Below, piece by piece: positions 1-7,671 of a stretch of DNA of 17,042 nt. The position numbers and the translations under genes are program-made. How positions within the stretch are numbered: the first letter of the stretch is position 1; the number at the start of each line of letters is the position of its first letter. The notes under the pieces were generated by a model, which saw only the letters and a program-made list of their open reading frames with translations, did no database searches and was not told where the DNA came from. The stretch comes from Dehalococcoidales bacterium (GTDB taxonomy: Bacteria > Chloroflexota > Dehalococcoidia > Dehalococcoidales > UBA5627): assembly GCA_028706995.1 (NCBI GenBank), contig JAQTVR010000011.1, positions 1-17,042 on the forward strand, given 5' to 3'.

Positions 1-28
1 GGTATTTCACACGTTTAGGTTGTAACAT
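1..28 (-). CDS. rplP: Ribosomal protein L16, N-terminal fragment (runs off the window)
   Basis: Only the first nine codons and one further base are present. They read MLQPKRVKY, the characteristic start of bacterial L16, a large-subunit protein at the tRNA-binding face. It is the next gene after rpsC, as expected in an S10-type operon. A GGGG-containing Shine-Dalgarno sequence lies a few bases upstream of the ATG, inside the 31-bp gap after rpsC. The family is recognised from the N-terminus and gene order only. Confidence 0.85.
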
Positions 29-59
29 CGGTTTCCCCTTTATCTAGCGCCATCGAAGA

Positions 60-1055
60 TTAGACTTCTTCGGCGGTATCTTTTTTCTTTGCTCTTGGTT
101 TAGCTGGTTTTTCAGTTGCCTCTTCGATAACTTGTTCTACTTTATTTTTTCGTTTTGCCTTCGGCTTTGCTATACTCTCTGCAGCATCCGTCACAGGACC
201 TTCAACTGTTTTTTCCTCGCTTGCAGCATCCACCGGTTTTTTTGTTTCCTCTTTCTCTACAGTAGCTTTAGCTTTAACGGCTCTCCTAGCTTTAGGTTTG
301 ATCACTTCTTCTCCATCGGTAGCTGCCACTGCTGCATCCTTGGTTTCGGAAGGCACAGCACTTTCTTCAATAATCTCATCCGTCGATACAATACCACTCT
401 GAACCCCATCAGATTTTTCTCCGTCGATTTCGGGCAGAATATCACCCCTGTATATCCATACTTTAATACCGATACGGCCCATAGTTGTATGAGCCTCTGT
501 AAAACCATAATCCACATCCGCCCTCAAGGTATGCAATGGTACACGCCCCTGGTGCATCATCTGGCGACGTGCAATTTCTACACCGCCCAATCTTCCTGAA
601 CAGCTTATTTTCATTCCCTGCGCACCCGCTTGTAAGGTACGGAATATCGATTGCTTCATAGCCCTGCGATAGGCAATACGGCGTTCGATTTGCTCAGCAA
701 CGGACCTGGCCACCAGATAAGCATCCAGTTCGGGCTGACGTATCTCCTGTATGTTAAGTTGAATCTTTTTATCGATCAGCGATTCCAGGAAACGCCTAAC
801 TTCGTCAACTCTCTGCCCACCTCGCCCGATAACGATACCGGGACGGGCTGTATTTATGGTTACTGTTACTTTACTTGCCTGACGCTCAATCTCTACCAGG
901 GAGACCCCGGCTTCGGCATACTTATCACGAATAGCCTGGCGAATTTTTACATCTTCCATCAGGAAATCCGCGTAGTGTTTGTCGGCATACCATTTAGCCT
1001 GCCAATCTCGTGTGATGCCAATCCTAAACCCGAATGGATGTACCTTACGTCCCAT
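60..1055 (-). CDS. rpsC: Ribosomal protein S3 with a long charged C-terminal tail
   Basis: S3 sits at the mRNA entry channel of the 30S subunit. The 331-residue product begins MGRKVHPFGFRIG and has the KH-domain loop GIVIGRGG at residues 73-80. The C-terminal S3 domain ends near WIYRGDILPEIDG (about 200-212). Bacterial S3 is usually about 210-240 residues, so roughly 120 residues are extra. This tail is rich in Lys, Ala, Glu and Val and repeats a short basic motif: KPKARR (253-258), KPKAKR (297-302) and KPRAKK (319-324). It is probably disordered and may contact RNA, which is inference. The ATG overlaps the rplV stop codon by one base (TAATG), suggesting translational coupling. The S3 call is certain; the tail's function is unknown. 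Confidence 0.97.
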   Translation of the reverse strand: MGRKVHPFGFRIGITRDWQAKWYADKHYADFLMEDVKIRQAIRDKYAEAGVSLVEIERQASKVTVTINTARPGIVIGRGGQRVDEVRRFLESLIDKKIQLNIQEIRQPELDAYLVARSVAEQIERRIAYRRAMKQSIFRTLQAGAQGMKISCSGRLGGVEIARRQMMHQGRVPLHTLRADVDYGFTEAHTTMGRIGIKVWIYRGDILPEIDGEKSDGVQSGIVSTDEIIEESAVPSETKDAAVAATDGEEVIKPKARRAVKAKATVEKEETKKPVDAASEEKTVEGPVTDAAESIAKPKAKRKNKVEQVIEEATEKPAKPRAKKKDTAEEV

Positions 1056-1393
1056 TAAGCCTCCTGCTCGGCAACAATAACTGTAATATGGCTAGATCTT
1101 CTATTAAATCGGGCTGCTCTTCCTCTAGCCGCGGCACGACTTCTTTTCAGCCCTTTTGCTTCGTCCGCATATATTGTTACGACCTTTAATTCCGCAGAAT
1201 CCATATGGAAATTATTCTCTGCGTTAGCCGTCGCTGATTTAACTGCCTTAGCTACTATTCTAGCCTGCGGTGACAGTGAGAACCTGAGGATGTTAAGTGC
1301 GTCCTCAACCTTCTTACCTCTCACCATATCGATAAGCAGCCTCACTTTTCGAGGCGACAACCCTGTATCTCTGGATACTGCTTTAATTCTCAT
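1055..1393 (-). CDS. rplV: Ribosomal protein L22
   Basis: L22 is a large-subunit protein that lines the polypeptide exit tunnel. The 112-residue length is normal for the family. Visible family features are the N-terminal SPRKVRLLIDMVRGK segment (residues 13-27) and the beta-hairpin region with GLKRSRAAARGRAARFNRRSSHI near residues 81-103, which reaches into the tunnel. An AGGA Shine-Dalgarno sequence lies about 7 nt before the ATG. A 40-bp gap separates it from rpsS upstream, and it overlaps rpsC downstream by one base. The order rpsS-rplV-rpsC-rplP is the standard S10 order. Confidence 0.97.
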   Translation of the reverse strand: MRIKAVSRDTGLSPRKVRLLIDMVRGKKVEDALNILRFSLSPQARIVAKAVKSATANAENNFHMDSAELKVVTIYADEAKGLKRSRAAARGRAARFNRRSSHITVIVAEQEA

Positions 1394-1433
1394 TTTTAAT
1401 CCTGCTTATAACCTTTAGTTTATTAATATTTAA

Positions 1434-1724
1434 TTACTGTTTTAATTCCCCGGCAGCCTTTTCGGCTCTGGCTACATGCCCTCTAAAGGTACGCGTAGGA
1501 GCAAACTCACCGAGTTTATGTCCAACCATATTTTCAGTAATGAAAATGGGCACATGCCTGCGTCCATCGTGCACTCCTATATTCAACCCAACCATTTCAG
1601 GTAGTATCGTGGACCCTCGCGCCCAGGTTTTTATAAGTACCTTCTGTTTAGAATTATTTGCTGCCTCTACCTTTTTCATTAACTTGGCATTAACGGCAGG
1701 CCCTTTTTTAATTGACCTAGACAT
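1434..1724 (-). CDS. rpsS: Ribosomal protein S19
   Basis: S19 lies in the head of the 30S subunit and binds 16S rRNA together with S13. The 96-residue protein starts MSRSIKKGPAVNAKLMKKV and ends with the family signature GHKLGEFAPTRTFRGH (about residues 68-83). Its length is typical. The ATG lies 5 bp after the rplB stop, and a GAGG inside the 3' end of rplB, about 12 nt upstream, may serve as its ribosome binding site. Confidence 0.97.
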   Translation of the reverse strand: MSRSIKKGPAVNAKLMKKVEAANNSKQKVLIKTWARGSTILPEMVGLNIGVHDGRRHVPIFITENMVGHKLGEFAPTRTFRGHVARAEKAAGELKQ

Positions 1725-1729
1725 TTTAT

Positions 1730-2557
1730 TTATTTACCTCGTCGTTTAACAATCAACTTATCCGAAGACTTGGCTTTCCTGGTCTTATATCCCAGCGCCG
1801 GCTTACCCCAGGGTGTTTTAGGCCCAGGCATACCAATAGGACTTCTGCCTTCACCGCCACCATGCGGATGGTCACGAGGCGTCATTGCCGAGCCTCTAAC
1901 CGTCGGTCTCCACCCCATCCAGCGTTTTCTGCCGGCTTTCCCCAGCTTTATATTCTGATGGTCGATATTCCCAACCTGTCCTATTGTTGCCATACAATCG
2001 CTGCGCACCCTGCGCATTTCGCCCGAAGGTAAACGAATTAAAGTATAGTCACCTTCCTTGGCCATCAATTGTGCCGCCGCTCCGGCACTTCGAACCATCT
2101 TGGCCCCGCCACCGGCTACAACTTCGATATTGTGTATCAAAGTACCGCCGGGCATTAATCGGAGTGGCATAGCATTACCCGGTTTAAACTCAGATCCCTC
2201 ACCGGTGTTTATAACATCGTCAACCCCGAGCCCTAACGGAGACAGGATATAACGTTTTTCTCCATCGGCATAGAATATTAGCGCCAGATATGCCGAACGG
2301 TTCGGATCATACTCTATAGCCGCTACCCTTCCGGGGACGCCGATCTTATTACGCTTGAAATCAACAATGCGTATTTTATGCTTGGCACCACCGCCACGGT
2401 GTCTGACAGTTAACCTCCCCTGATTATTTCTTCCGCTATTGTTCTTCACAGACAGGATGAGCGATCTTTCCGGCTTGACCTTGGTTATTTCCTCAAAGCT
2501 TGCACCGGTCATGCTTCGCCTGCCCGGAGAAGTTGGATTATATGTTTTAAGTGCCAC
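1730..2557 (-). CDS. rplB: Ribosomal protein L2
   Basis: L2 is one of the most conserved 50S proteins and is needed for subunit joining and peptidyl-transferase activity. The 275-residue protein starts MALKTYNPTSPGRR and has the signature RDHPHGGGEGRSP near residues 228-240. That segment includes the histidine (about residue 230) equivalent to the functionally important E. coli His229. The start codon is GTG (reverse of 2555-2557), with AAGGAG about 12 nt upstream. Full length, nothing missing. Confidence 0.97.
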   Translation of the reverse strand: MALKTYNPTSPGRRSMTGASFEEITKVKPERSLILSVKNNSGRNNQGRLTVRHRGGGAKHKIRIVDFKRNKIGVPGRVAAIEYDPNRSAYLALIFYADGEKRYILSPLGLGVDDVINTGEGSEFKPGNAMPLRLMPGGTLIHNIEVVAGGGAKMVRSAGAAAQLMAKEGDYTLIRLPSGEMRRVRSDCMATIGQVGNIDHQNIKLGKAGRKRWMGWRPTVRGSAMTPRDHPHGGGEGRSPIGMPGPKTPWGKPALGYKTRKAKSSDKLIVKRRGK

Positions 2558-2573
2558 TTTCTATATAATCTCC

Positions 2574-2858
2574 TTAAACACCCTGGAATAGTTCTATTTT
2601 ATCACCCGGCTGAAGAGTAACGATGGCTTTCTTACGGGATTGTTCCTGTACTTCCCTTCTTCCCATTCGTTTCTTCTTGCCCCTAACCGTCATTATATTA
2701 ACAGACGTCACTTTAACCTTGAACGCCGCCTCGACCGCCTGTTTTATCTGTGGTTTGGTGGCTTTATCAGCTACTTCAAAGACATATTTCCCATAGGACT
2801 GTAACACAGTCCCTTTTTCAGTAATCGAGGGACGACGCAAAACTTCATATAAATGCAT
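2574..2858 (-). CDS. rplW: Ribosomal protein L23
   Basis: L23 lies at the tunnel exit and docks trigger factor and SRP. The 94-residue protein begins MHLYEVLRRPSITEKG, the usual L23 start, and ends with the expected TLQPGDKIELFQ segment. The frame stays open 24 bases further upstream (start at 2882), but that would overlap rplD by 22 bases. The chosen ATG at 2858 is preceded by a strong GAGGAGAGGGG Shine-Dalgarno run formed by the last codons of rplD, and lies only 2 bp after the rplD stop. Translation is therefore likely coupled to rplD. Confidence 0.95.
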   Translation of the reverse strand: MHLYEVLRRPSITEKGTVLQSYGKYVFEVADKATKPQIKQAVEAAFKVKVTSVNIMTVRGKKKRMGRREVQEQSRKKAIVTLQPGDKIELFQGV

Positions 2859-2860
2859 AA

Positions 2861-3493
2861 CTATCCCCTCTCCTCGCCCCATATTTGCTCGACCTGGCGA
2901 ACAGCCGCCTCGGTCATCAGTAATACTTTATGGGATGTCATATCTCTTACATTCAATAAACCGGCCGGAATAGTTTTCACATCCGGTAGATTACGAACCG
3001 ATTTAATTACGTTTACTCTAATTTCATTGGTAGCAATAAGAGTAGAAGCGCTTATATTCAAAGCTGATAATACTCTTGCCATTTCCCTAGTCTTAGGTTC
3101 GTTAAAATTCAAATCCTCCAGGACTATCAATTCATTATCTTTTAACTTTGCCGAAAGCACGCTTCTTATAGCTAAACGGCGCATTTTCTTTGGAATAGCA
3201 TGTTTATAGTTCCTGGGTTTAGGTCCAAAGACTATGCCCCCGCCACGACGTAGCGGCGACTTAATATTGCCGGCACGAGCATTACCTGTATGCTTCTGAC
3301 GGAACAACTTCTTATTGCTGCCGGTAACTTCCCCGCGTGTCTTGGTACAGGCATTCCCATGACGGGCGTTAGCCAATTGCCTTACTACCGCCTGGTGTAC
3401 TACCGATTGATTAAACGGTACAGTAAATACATCATCGCTGATATCGATTTGTTTTATTACTTCCCCTGCCATACTGTAAACTGGAATCTGCAT
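2861..3493 (-). CDS. rplD: Ribosomal protein L4
   Basis: L4 binds 23S rRNA, and its extended loop lines the exit tunnel. In some bacteria it also represses its own S10 operon. The 210-residue length is typical. The conserved internal loop is visible at residues 49-77 (TKTRGEVTGSNKKLFRQKHTGNARAGN), followed by GGGIVFGPKPRNY. It ends with a TAG stop, so TAG works as a normal terminator in this genome, which bears on the in-frame TAG in rplC. Three bases separate it from the rplC stop. No S10-type leader was recognised upstream of rpsJ, so autoregulation by L4 here is untested. Confidence 0.97.
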   Translation of the reverse strand: MQIPVYSMAGEVIKQIDISDDVFTVPFNQSVVHQAVVRQLANARHGNACTKTRGEVTGSNKKLFRQKHTGNARAGNIKSPLRRGGGIVFGPKPRNYKHAIPKKMRRLAIRSVLSAKLKDNELIVLEDLNFNEPKTREMARVLSALNISASTLIATNEIRVNVIKSVRNLPDVKTIPAGLLNVRDMTSHKVLLMTEAAVRQVEQIWGEERG

Positions 3494-3496
3494 ATC

Positions 3497-4114
3497 TTAT
3501 TTCCCTGATTTCCCTATAAGTATTATTCCATTATTTGCCCCGGGTACTGCCCCTCTTACTACAAGAATATTGCGTTCCGCATCGGCTTTGACAACCACTA
3601 AATTACGGGCCGTAACCTGTTCATTACCCATTCGCCCTGCCATGCGCATACCCTTCTTTACCCTACCTGGAGTCGTTCCTGAACCGATAGAACCTGGGGC
3701 ACGATGCCTGTCCTATTGACCATGCGTCTTTGGACCGCCGGCAAAATGATGCCGTTTAACCACACCGGCAAAACCCTTACCCTTGGATATCCCTGTGATA
3801 TCAACCGTATCTCCGGGCTGGAACAGGCTTAAATCAACCTTGTCACCGGCATTAATACCGCTGACTTCTTCTAACCTGAACTCCCTTAAATATTTGAATT
3901 CACCCATGCCCCTGAGGTGTCCTTTCTGCGGAGAATTCAGTTTCTTCGGTTTACCATAACCAAGCTGCACAGCGTTATAACCCTCTTTTTCTTTAGTTTT
4001 AACCTGTACCACGGCACAAGGGCTGGCATCGATGACGGTTACAGCTTCTGCTATACCATCCTCTTTGAATATCTGGGTCATTCCTAATTTGCGTCCAATA
4101 ATTCCCTGTATCAT
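3497..4114 (-). CDS. rplC: Ribosomal protein L3, interrupted by one in-frame TAG codon
   Basis: L3 is an early 50S assembly protein whose extension reaches the peptidyl-transferase centre. Codons 1-133 read as normal L3, from MIQGIIGRKLGMTQIF to KRHHFAGGPKTHGQ. Codon 134 is TAG (reverse of 3713-3715). In the same frame the remaining 71 residues follow intact: DRHRAPGSIGSGTTPGRVKK, then the GMRMAGRMGNEQVTARNL segment, up to a TAA 3 bp before rplD. The total of 205 positions matches a full-length L3. Related proteins have Ser after the HGQ/HGN, and TCG to TAG is a single change. L3 is normally essential, so a sequencing or assembly error, a strain-specific mutation or readthrough are all possible. 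TAG ends rplD, aroE, aroK and aroA, so genome-wide reassignment is unlikely. Confidence 0.9.
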
Positions 4115-4128
4115 AATTTATTACTCTT

Positions 4129-4437
4129 TTATAGCTTAATATCTATGGAAACACCCGACGGTAAATTTAAATTCGCCAGGGCATCTATCGTTTTAGAAGT
4201 GGTCTCGACAATGTCGATAAGCCGTTTATGAGTCCGCATTTCAAACGCTTCCTGTGAATCCTTGTCGATAAAAGGCGATCGGATAACGCTGAATCTCTTT
4301 ATGCGTGTCGGTAGCGGAACCGGACCAATGGTAACCGCTCCGGTCCTCTCAAGCGCACCGACAATCTGTTGTGCCGCTTGATCCAATATTTTATGGTCGA
4401 AACCCTTCAGTTTTATTCTTATTTTCTGTTTTGCCAT
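4129..4437 (-). CDS. rpsJ: Ribosomal protein S10
   Basis: S10 is a 30S head protein that also acts as NusE in transcription antitermination. The 102-residue product, starting MAKQKIRIKLKGFDHKILD, includes the signature GPVPLPTRIKRFSVIRSPFI (about residues 38-57). A GGAG lies about 10 nt before the ATG. It directly follows fusA with a 22-bp gap. No tuf gene intervenes, so the str and S10 gene clusters are continuous here. Confidence 0.97.
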   Translation of the reverse strand: MAKQKIRIKLKGFDHKILDQAAQQIVGALERTGAVTIGPVPLPTRIKRFSVIRSPFIDKDSQEAFEMRTHKRLIDIVETTSKTIDALANLNLPSGVSIDIKL

Positions 4438-4459
4438 TTATATTTTGCTCCAGATCTAG

Positions 4460-6544
4460 CTAACTTTCCCCAGCAAGCTTAGATTTTAACTCGCTGGCTA
4501 ATTGAGCCGGCATTTCCTGATACCGGTAAAATTCCATAGAATGGGTTGCCCTGCCCTGTGTCATTGACCTCAGACTGGTAGCATACCCGAATACCGCGGC
4601 CAGTGGGACATGACAATGGATGGTCATAGTATCCCCAAAGGTCTCTATACTATCTATGTTACCCCTGCGCGAACTGATATCTCCTATTATATCACCAAGG
4701 AACTGCCCCGGGGTAACTACTTCTAATTTCATTAAAGGTTCCAATATAATCGGCTTGGCTTTCCTGACACCATCCTTAAAAGCCATAGACCCAGCCATTT
4801 TAAAGGCCATTTCCGAAGAATCTACTTCATGATAGCTGCCATCATACAACGTAACTTTGACATCCACTACCGGATATCCGGCAACACCGCCGTTTTCCAC
4901 GGCCTCTCTAATTCCCTCTTCGGCAGCCTGGATATAAGACTTGGATAATACACCACCCTTGATCTTATCCTCAAACTGGAAGCCGCCGCCACAATCCAGC
5001 GGTTCCAATTCAATACGGACATGCCCATATTGCCCATGCCCACCGGATTGCCTGATGAACTTGCCTTCGCCTTTTACCGCACTGGTTATAGTTTCTTTAT
5101 AGGCGACTCTCGGTTGCCCGACCTGTGCCTCAACTTTATATTCGCTCATCAGGCGGCTAACGATAACTTCCAGATGAAGCTCACCCATACCGGATATTAC
5201 AGTTTGTCCTGTTTCTTCATTATAATTGACCTTAAAGGTCGGGTCTTCTTCCGTCATCTTTTGCAGGGCTTCACCCAACTTATCCCTATCAGCCCTGGTC
5301 TTGGGTTCGATCGCTACCGAAATAACAGGCGTGGGAAATTTAATCGCTTCAAGTACTACCTGTTTTGCTGTTTCACACAACGTATCACCTGTAAAGGTAT
5401 CCTTAAGCCCCATCGCGGCGACAATAGAACCGGCATCGGCTTCATCTATTTCCTCATGACGATTAGCATGCATTATTAACAAACGCCCGATACGCTCTTT
5501 TCCCATGCGTGTTGAATTGTATACCTGAGCGCCGGTTTTTACCTTACCTGAATAAATTCTGAGATAAACCAGACGTCCGACAAACGGGTCGGAGACCACT
5601 TTAAAGGCCAGAGCTACAAAGGGCGCATCGTCGCTGGTAGGACACAAAACATCGAAGCCGGTTACATTATTTATACCTTTAAGCGGCGGCGTATCTGCCG
5701 GTGAAGGCAGATAATCCCCGATAGCATCCAGCAGTAAAGGAACGCCCTTATTCTTCAATGCGCTACCACAAAAAATCGGAATTGCCTTATTAGCCAGAGC
5801 GACCCTTCTAATAGCAGCTTTAAAATCTGATGCAGATATGTCCCTGCCTTCGAGATAAATGTTCATAATCTGGTCATCAAACTCTGACAAACCCTCGATA
5901 AGCTGATGACGATACTCTTCACAACGGGCTTCCTCATTTTCCGGGATATCTATTTCTTGCGCCGGGTCATCGGCTTTCCCGCTGAATAACCAACCCCGCA
6001 TTCCAATAAGATCGATAATTCCCTTAAAAGTATCTTCTTTACCAATGGGTAATTGAAGTACCAGCGGTTTGGCACGTAAACGATCCTTTATCATAGATAT
6101 ACACCGTTCGAAATTAGCCCCGACTCTATCCATCTTGTTAATAAAACAAATTCGGGGAACATGATATCTATCGGCTTGACGCCAGACCGTTTCGGATTGA
6201 GCCTCGACACCGGCTACTCCATCGAAAACGACTACCCCGCCATCCAACACCCTGAGACTCCGCTCCACTTCAGCAGTGAAATCGACATGCCCCGGCGTAT
6301 CTATAATATTTATACGGATATACTTCCAATGGCATGTGGTTGCCGCCGATGTTATGGTAATGCCCCTCTGACGCTCCTGCTCCATCCAATCCATCACCGC
6401 GGTCCCTTCATGAACCTCACCCAGCTTATATGTTTTACCGGTAAAGTATAATATTCTTTCGGTGACGGTGGTTTTACCCGCATCGATATGGGCTATAATT
6501 CCTATATTACGTATTTTATCTAAAGGAAAACTTCTGGGAGACAT
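4460..6544 (-). CDS. fusA: Elongation factor G
   Basis: EF-G is the cytosolic GTPase that translocates tRNA and mRNA on the ribosome and recycles ribosomes. The 694-residue length is usual. The N-terminal GTPase domain shows AHIDAGKTT (P-loop, about 18-26), RGITITSA (switch I), DTPGHVDF with the catalytic His, NKMD and GSAL. Domains IV-V show GGHGQYGHVRIE and DSSEMAFKMAGSMAFKDG. The start is set at MSPRSFPLDKIRNIG because this matches the family start and has AAAGGAA about 9 nt upstream. The frame is open for 61 more codons, but those would run into rpsG in another frame and carry no EF-G similarity. The 88-bp gap to rpsG shows no clear structure. Confidence 0.97.
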   Translation of the reverse strand: MSPRSFPLDKIRNIGIIAHIDAGKTTVTERILYFTGKTYKLGEVHEGTAVMDWMEQERQRGITITSAATTCHWKYIRINIIDTPGHVDFTAEVERSLRVLDGGVVVFDGVAGVEAQSETVWRQADRYHVPRICFINKMDRVGANFERCISMIKDRLRAKPLVLQLPIGKEDTFKGIIDLIGMRGWLFSGKADDPAQEIDIPENEEARCEEYRHQLIEGLSEFDDQIMNIYLEGRDISASDFKAAIRRVALANKAIPIFCGSALKNKGVPLLLDAIGDYLPSPADTPPLKGINNVTGFDVLCPTSDDAPFVALAFKVVSDPFVGRLVYLRIYSGKVKTGAQVYNSTRMGKERIGRLLIMHANRHEEIDEADAGSIVAAMGLKDTFTGDTLCETAKQVVLEAIKFPTPVISVAIEPKTRADRDKLGEALQKMTEEDPTFKVNYNEETGQTVISGMGELHLEVIVSRLMSEYKVEAQVGQPRVAYKETITSAVKGEGKFIRQSGGHGQYGHVRIELEPLDCGGGFQFEDKIKGGVLSKSYIQAAEEGIREAVENGGVAGYPVVDVKVTLYDGSYHEVDSSEMAFKMAGSMAFKDGVRKAKPIILEPLMKLEVVTPGQFLGDIIGDISSRRGNIDSIETFGDTMTIHCHVPLAAVFGYATSLRSMTQGRATHSMEFYRYQEMPAQLASELKSKLAGES

Positions 6545-6632
6545 ACTTGTAGTTCCTTTTTTTAATTCTGCCGTTAAAGCTTCTTTTTTTACTGTTTCTT
6601 CAGTATTTACTGCACCTGCAATCGTCAAATCA

Positions 6633-7103
6633 TCACCATCTGTAATGTGCAAAAGCCCTGTTGGCTTCCGCCATCTTATGAGTATCTTCTCTTTTCTTGA
6701 CCGCGGCTCCCTGCCCTTTCGAGGCATCGATAAGCTCCGCAGCCAGCTTTTCAGCCATGGATTTCCCGGACCTTGCCCTGGCTGATTTCAATAACCATCT
6801 TATAGCCAGCGCTGTATTACGACCGGGTCTGACTTCCACCGGAACCTGGTAGGTAGCACCGCCAACACGTCGTGGTTTTACTTCCAGCAAAGGAGTGGCA
6901 TTATGCAAAGCCGCCTCCATAATACTGATAGCTTCTTTGCCTTCACGCTCCCCCATTATTTCCAAGGCATCATAAACAACACGCTCAGCGGTAGTTTTCT
7001 TACCACACAGCATTACCTTATTAACTAACCTGGTCACCATGACATTATTGTGTTTGGAATCAGGTTGAACTTCTTTTCTTTTAACTATTGCCCGCCTTGG
7101 CAT
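6633..7103 (-). CDS. rpsG: Ribosomal protein S7
   Basis: S7 nucleates assembly of the 30S head and contacts tRNA at the exit site. The 156-residue length is typical. It starts MPRRAIVKRK and contains the signature GGATYQVPVEVRP near residues 81-93. It ends with a canonical helix segment, MAEANRAFAHYRW, and a TGA stop. A strong AGGAGG lies 4 nt before the ATG, within the 14-bp gap after rpsL. In enterobacteria S7 represses the str operon at the rpsL-rpsG junction; this 14-bp gap is too short to hold an equivalent of that site. Confidence 0.97.
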   Translation of the reverse strand: MPRRAIVKRKEVQPDSKHNNVMVTRLVNKVMLCGKKTTAERVVYDALEIMGEREGKEAISIMEAALHNATPLLEVKPRRVGGATYQVPVEVRPGRNTALAIRWLLKSARARSGKSMAEKLAAELIDASKGQGAAVKKREDTHKMAEANRAFAHYRW

Positions 7104-7117
7104 GTCTCCTCCTATAC

Positions 7118-7546
7118 TTAGGAACCCTTAGCTTTCTTTTCCCGTTTACTACCGTACTTGCTGCGGCCTTGCTTACGATTAGCAACACCGCTGGTATCCA
7201 GTGTTCCTCTTACAATATGATAGCGGACACCGGGTAAATCTGGTACGCGTCCGCCACGAATCAATACAACAGAGTGCTCTTGCAACTCATGCCCCTCTCC
7301 GGGAATATAAGCCGTTACCTCCATATGGTTGGTAAGTCTCACTCTGGCAATCTTGCGCAATGCCGAATTAGGCTTTTTGGGCGTAGTGGTTTTTACCTGT
7401 ACACAAACACCACGCTTCTGGGGAGAACCTTCCCCTCGAACCATCCTGTTTTTTAATGCATTATAGGTAAATCTAAGAGCCGGAGTCTTGGTCTTCTTAA
7501 TACCCTTCACACGTCCTTTTCTTACTAACTGATTAACTGTGGGCAA
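7118..7546 (-). CDS. rpsL: Ribosomal protein S12, probable TTG start
   Basis: S12 lies at the 30S decoding centre. Starting at TTG (reverse of 7544-7546), the protein is 142 residues and begins with the canonical MPTVNQLVRKGR. AAGGGGG lies 5 nt upstream. The frame can be extended 6 codons to another TTG at 7564, but that one has no Shine-Dalgarno. The protein is longer than E. coli S12 by an insertion near residues 14-40, as seen in Firmicutes. The decoding loop TTTPKKPNSALRK keeps the equivalent of Lys43 (Lys57 here). The second loop reads RGGRVPDLPGVRYH, with Pro102 where E. coli has Lys88. The following Asp103, the usual methylthiolation site, is kept. This is the first gene of the operon. 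Confidence 0.95.
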   Translation of the reverse strand: MPTVNQLVRKGRVKGIKKTKTPALRFTYNALKNRMVRGEGSPQKRGVCVQVKTTTPKKPNSALRKIARVRLTNHMEVTAYIPGEGHELQEHSVVLIRGGRVPDLPGVRYHIVRGTLDTSGVANRKQGRSKYGSKREKKAKGS

Positions 7547-7558
7547 TTTAACCCCCTT

Positions 7559-7599
7559 AGCCAAACAATTTCAAAGGATGAGCTTTTGGCTCATCCTTT
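7559..7599 (-). promoter_or_regulatory. Hairpin in the rpsL mRNA leader
   Basis: A perfect 11-bp inverted repeat (7573-7583 with 7589-7599) with a 5-nt loop lies 26 nt upstream of the TTG start. On the mRNA strand the arms are AAAGGATGAGC and GCTCATCCTTT. No T-run follows, so it is not a standard intrinsic terminator. The AGCCAAA spanning the stem top and loop (7585-7591) is complementary to TTTGGCT (7559-7565), which abuts the AAGGGGG ribosome binding site. A loop-downstream interaction or an alternative fold is therefore possible. A control role in ribosomal protein expression is inference. Confidence 0.6.
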
Positions 7600-7671
7600 A
7601 CTCGCCAACTGAACTGGCCAGAAATCTATCCAGCCAATTGCAAACGCTGAGGTGGCTAACAACAGCATTTT

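Noticed and set aside
132..599. Plus-strand frame of 155 codons opposite rpsC
   Set aside because: It is antisense to rpsC and its tail. The Phe/Cys/Ser-rich composition is what antisense Lys/Ala/Glu codons give.
3497..3712. Separate small gene for the second half of L3
   Set aside because: No start codon with a ribosome binding site lies at its beginning and it continues the L3 frame exactly. A single interrupted rplC explains it better.
3713..3715. Pyrrolysine or genome-wide reassignment of TAG
   Set aside because: rplD, aroE, aroK and aroA end in TAG at the expected positions, and the residue expected here is Ser.
6545..6727. A 61-codon N-terminal extension of EF-G
   Set aside because: The frame is open, but the sequence has no EF-G similarity and overlaps the end of rpsG. 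The ATG at 6544 has a good Shine-Dalgarno and the canonical start.
7573..7599. Intrinsic terminator upstream of rpsL
   Set aside because: The hairpin is strong, but neither strand has a T-run after it, and on the minus strand it lies within the leader ahead of an essential operon.
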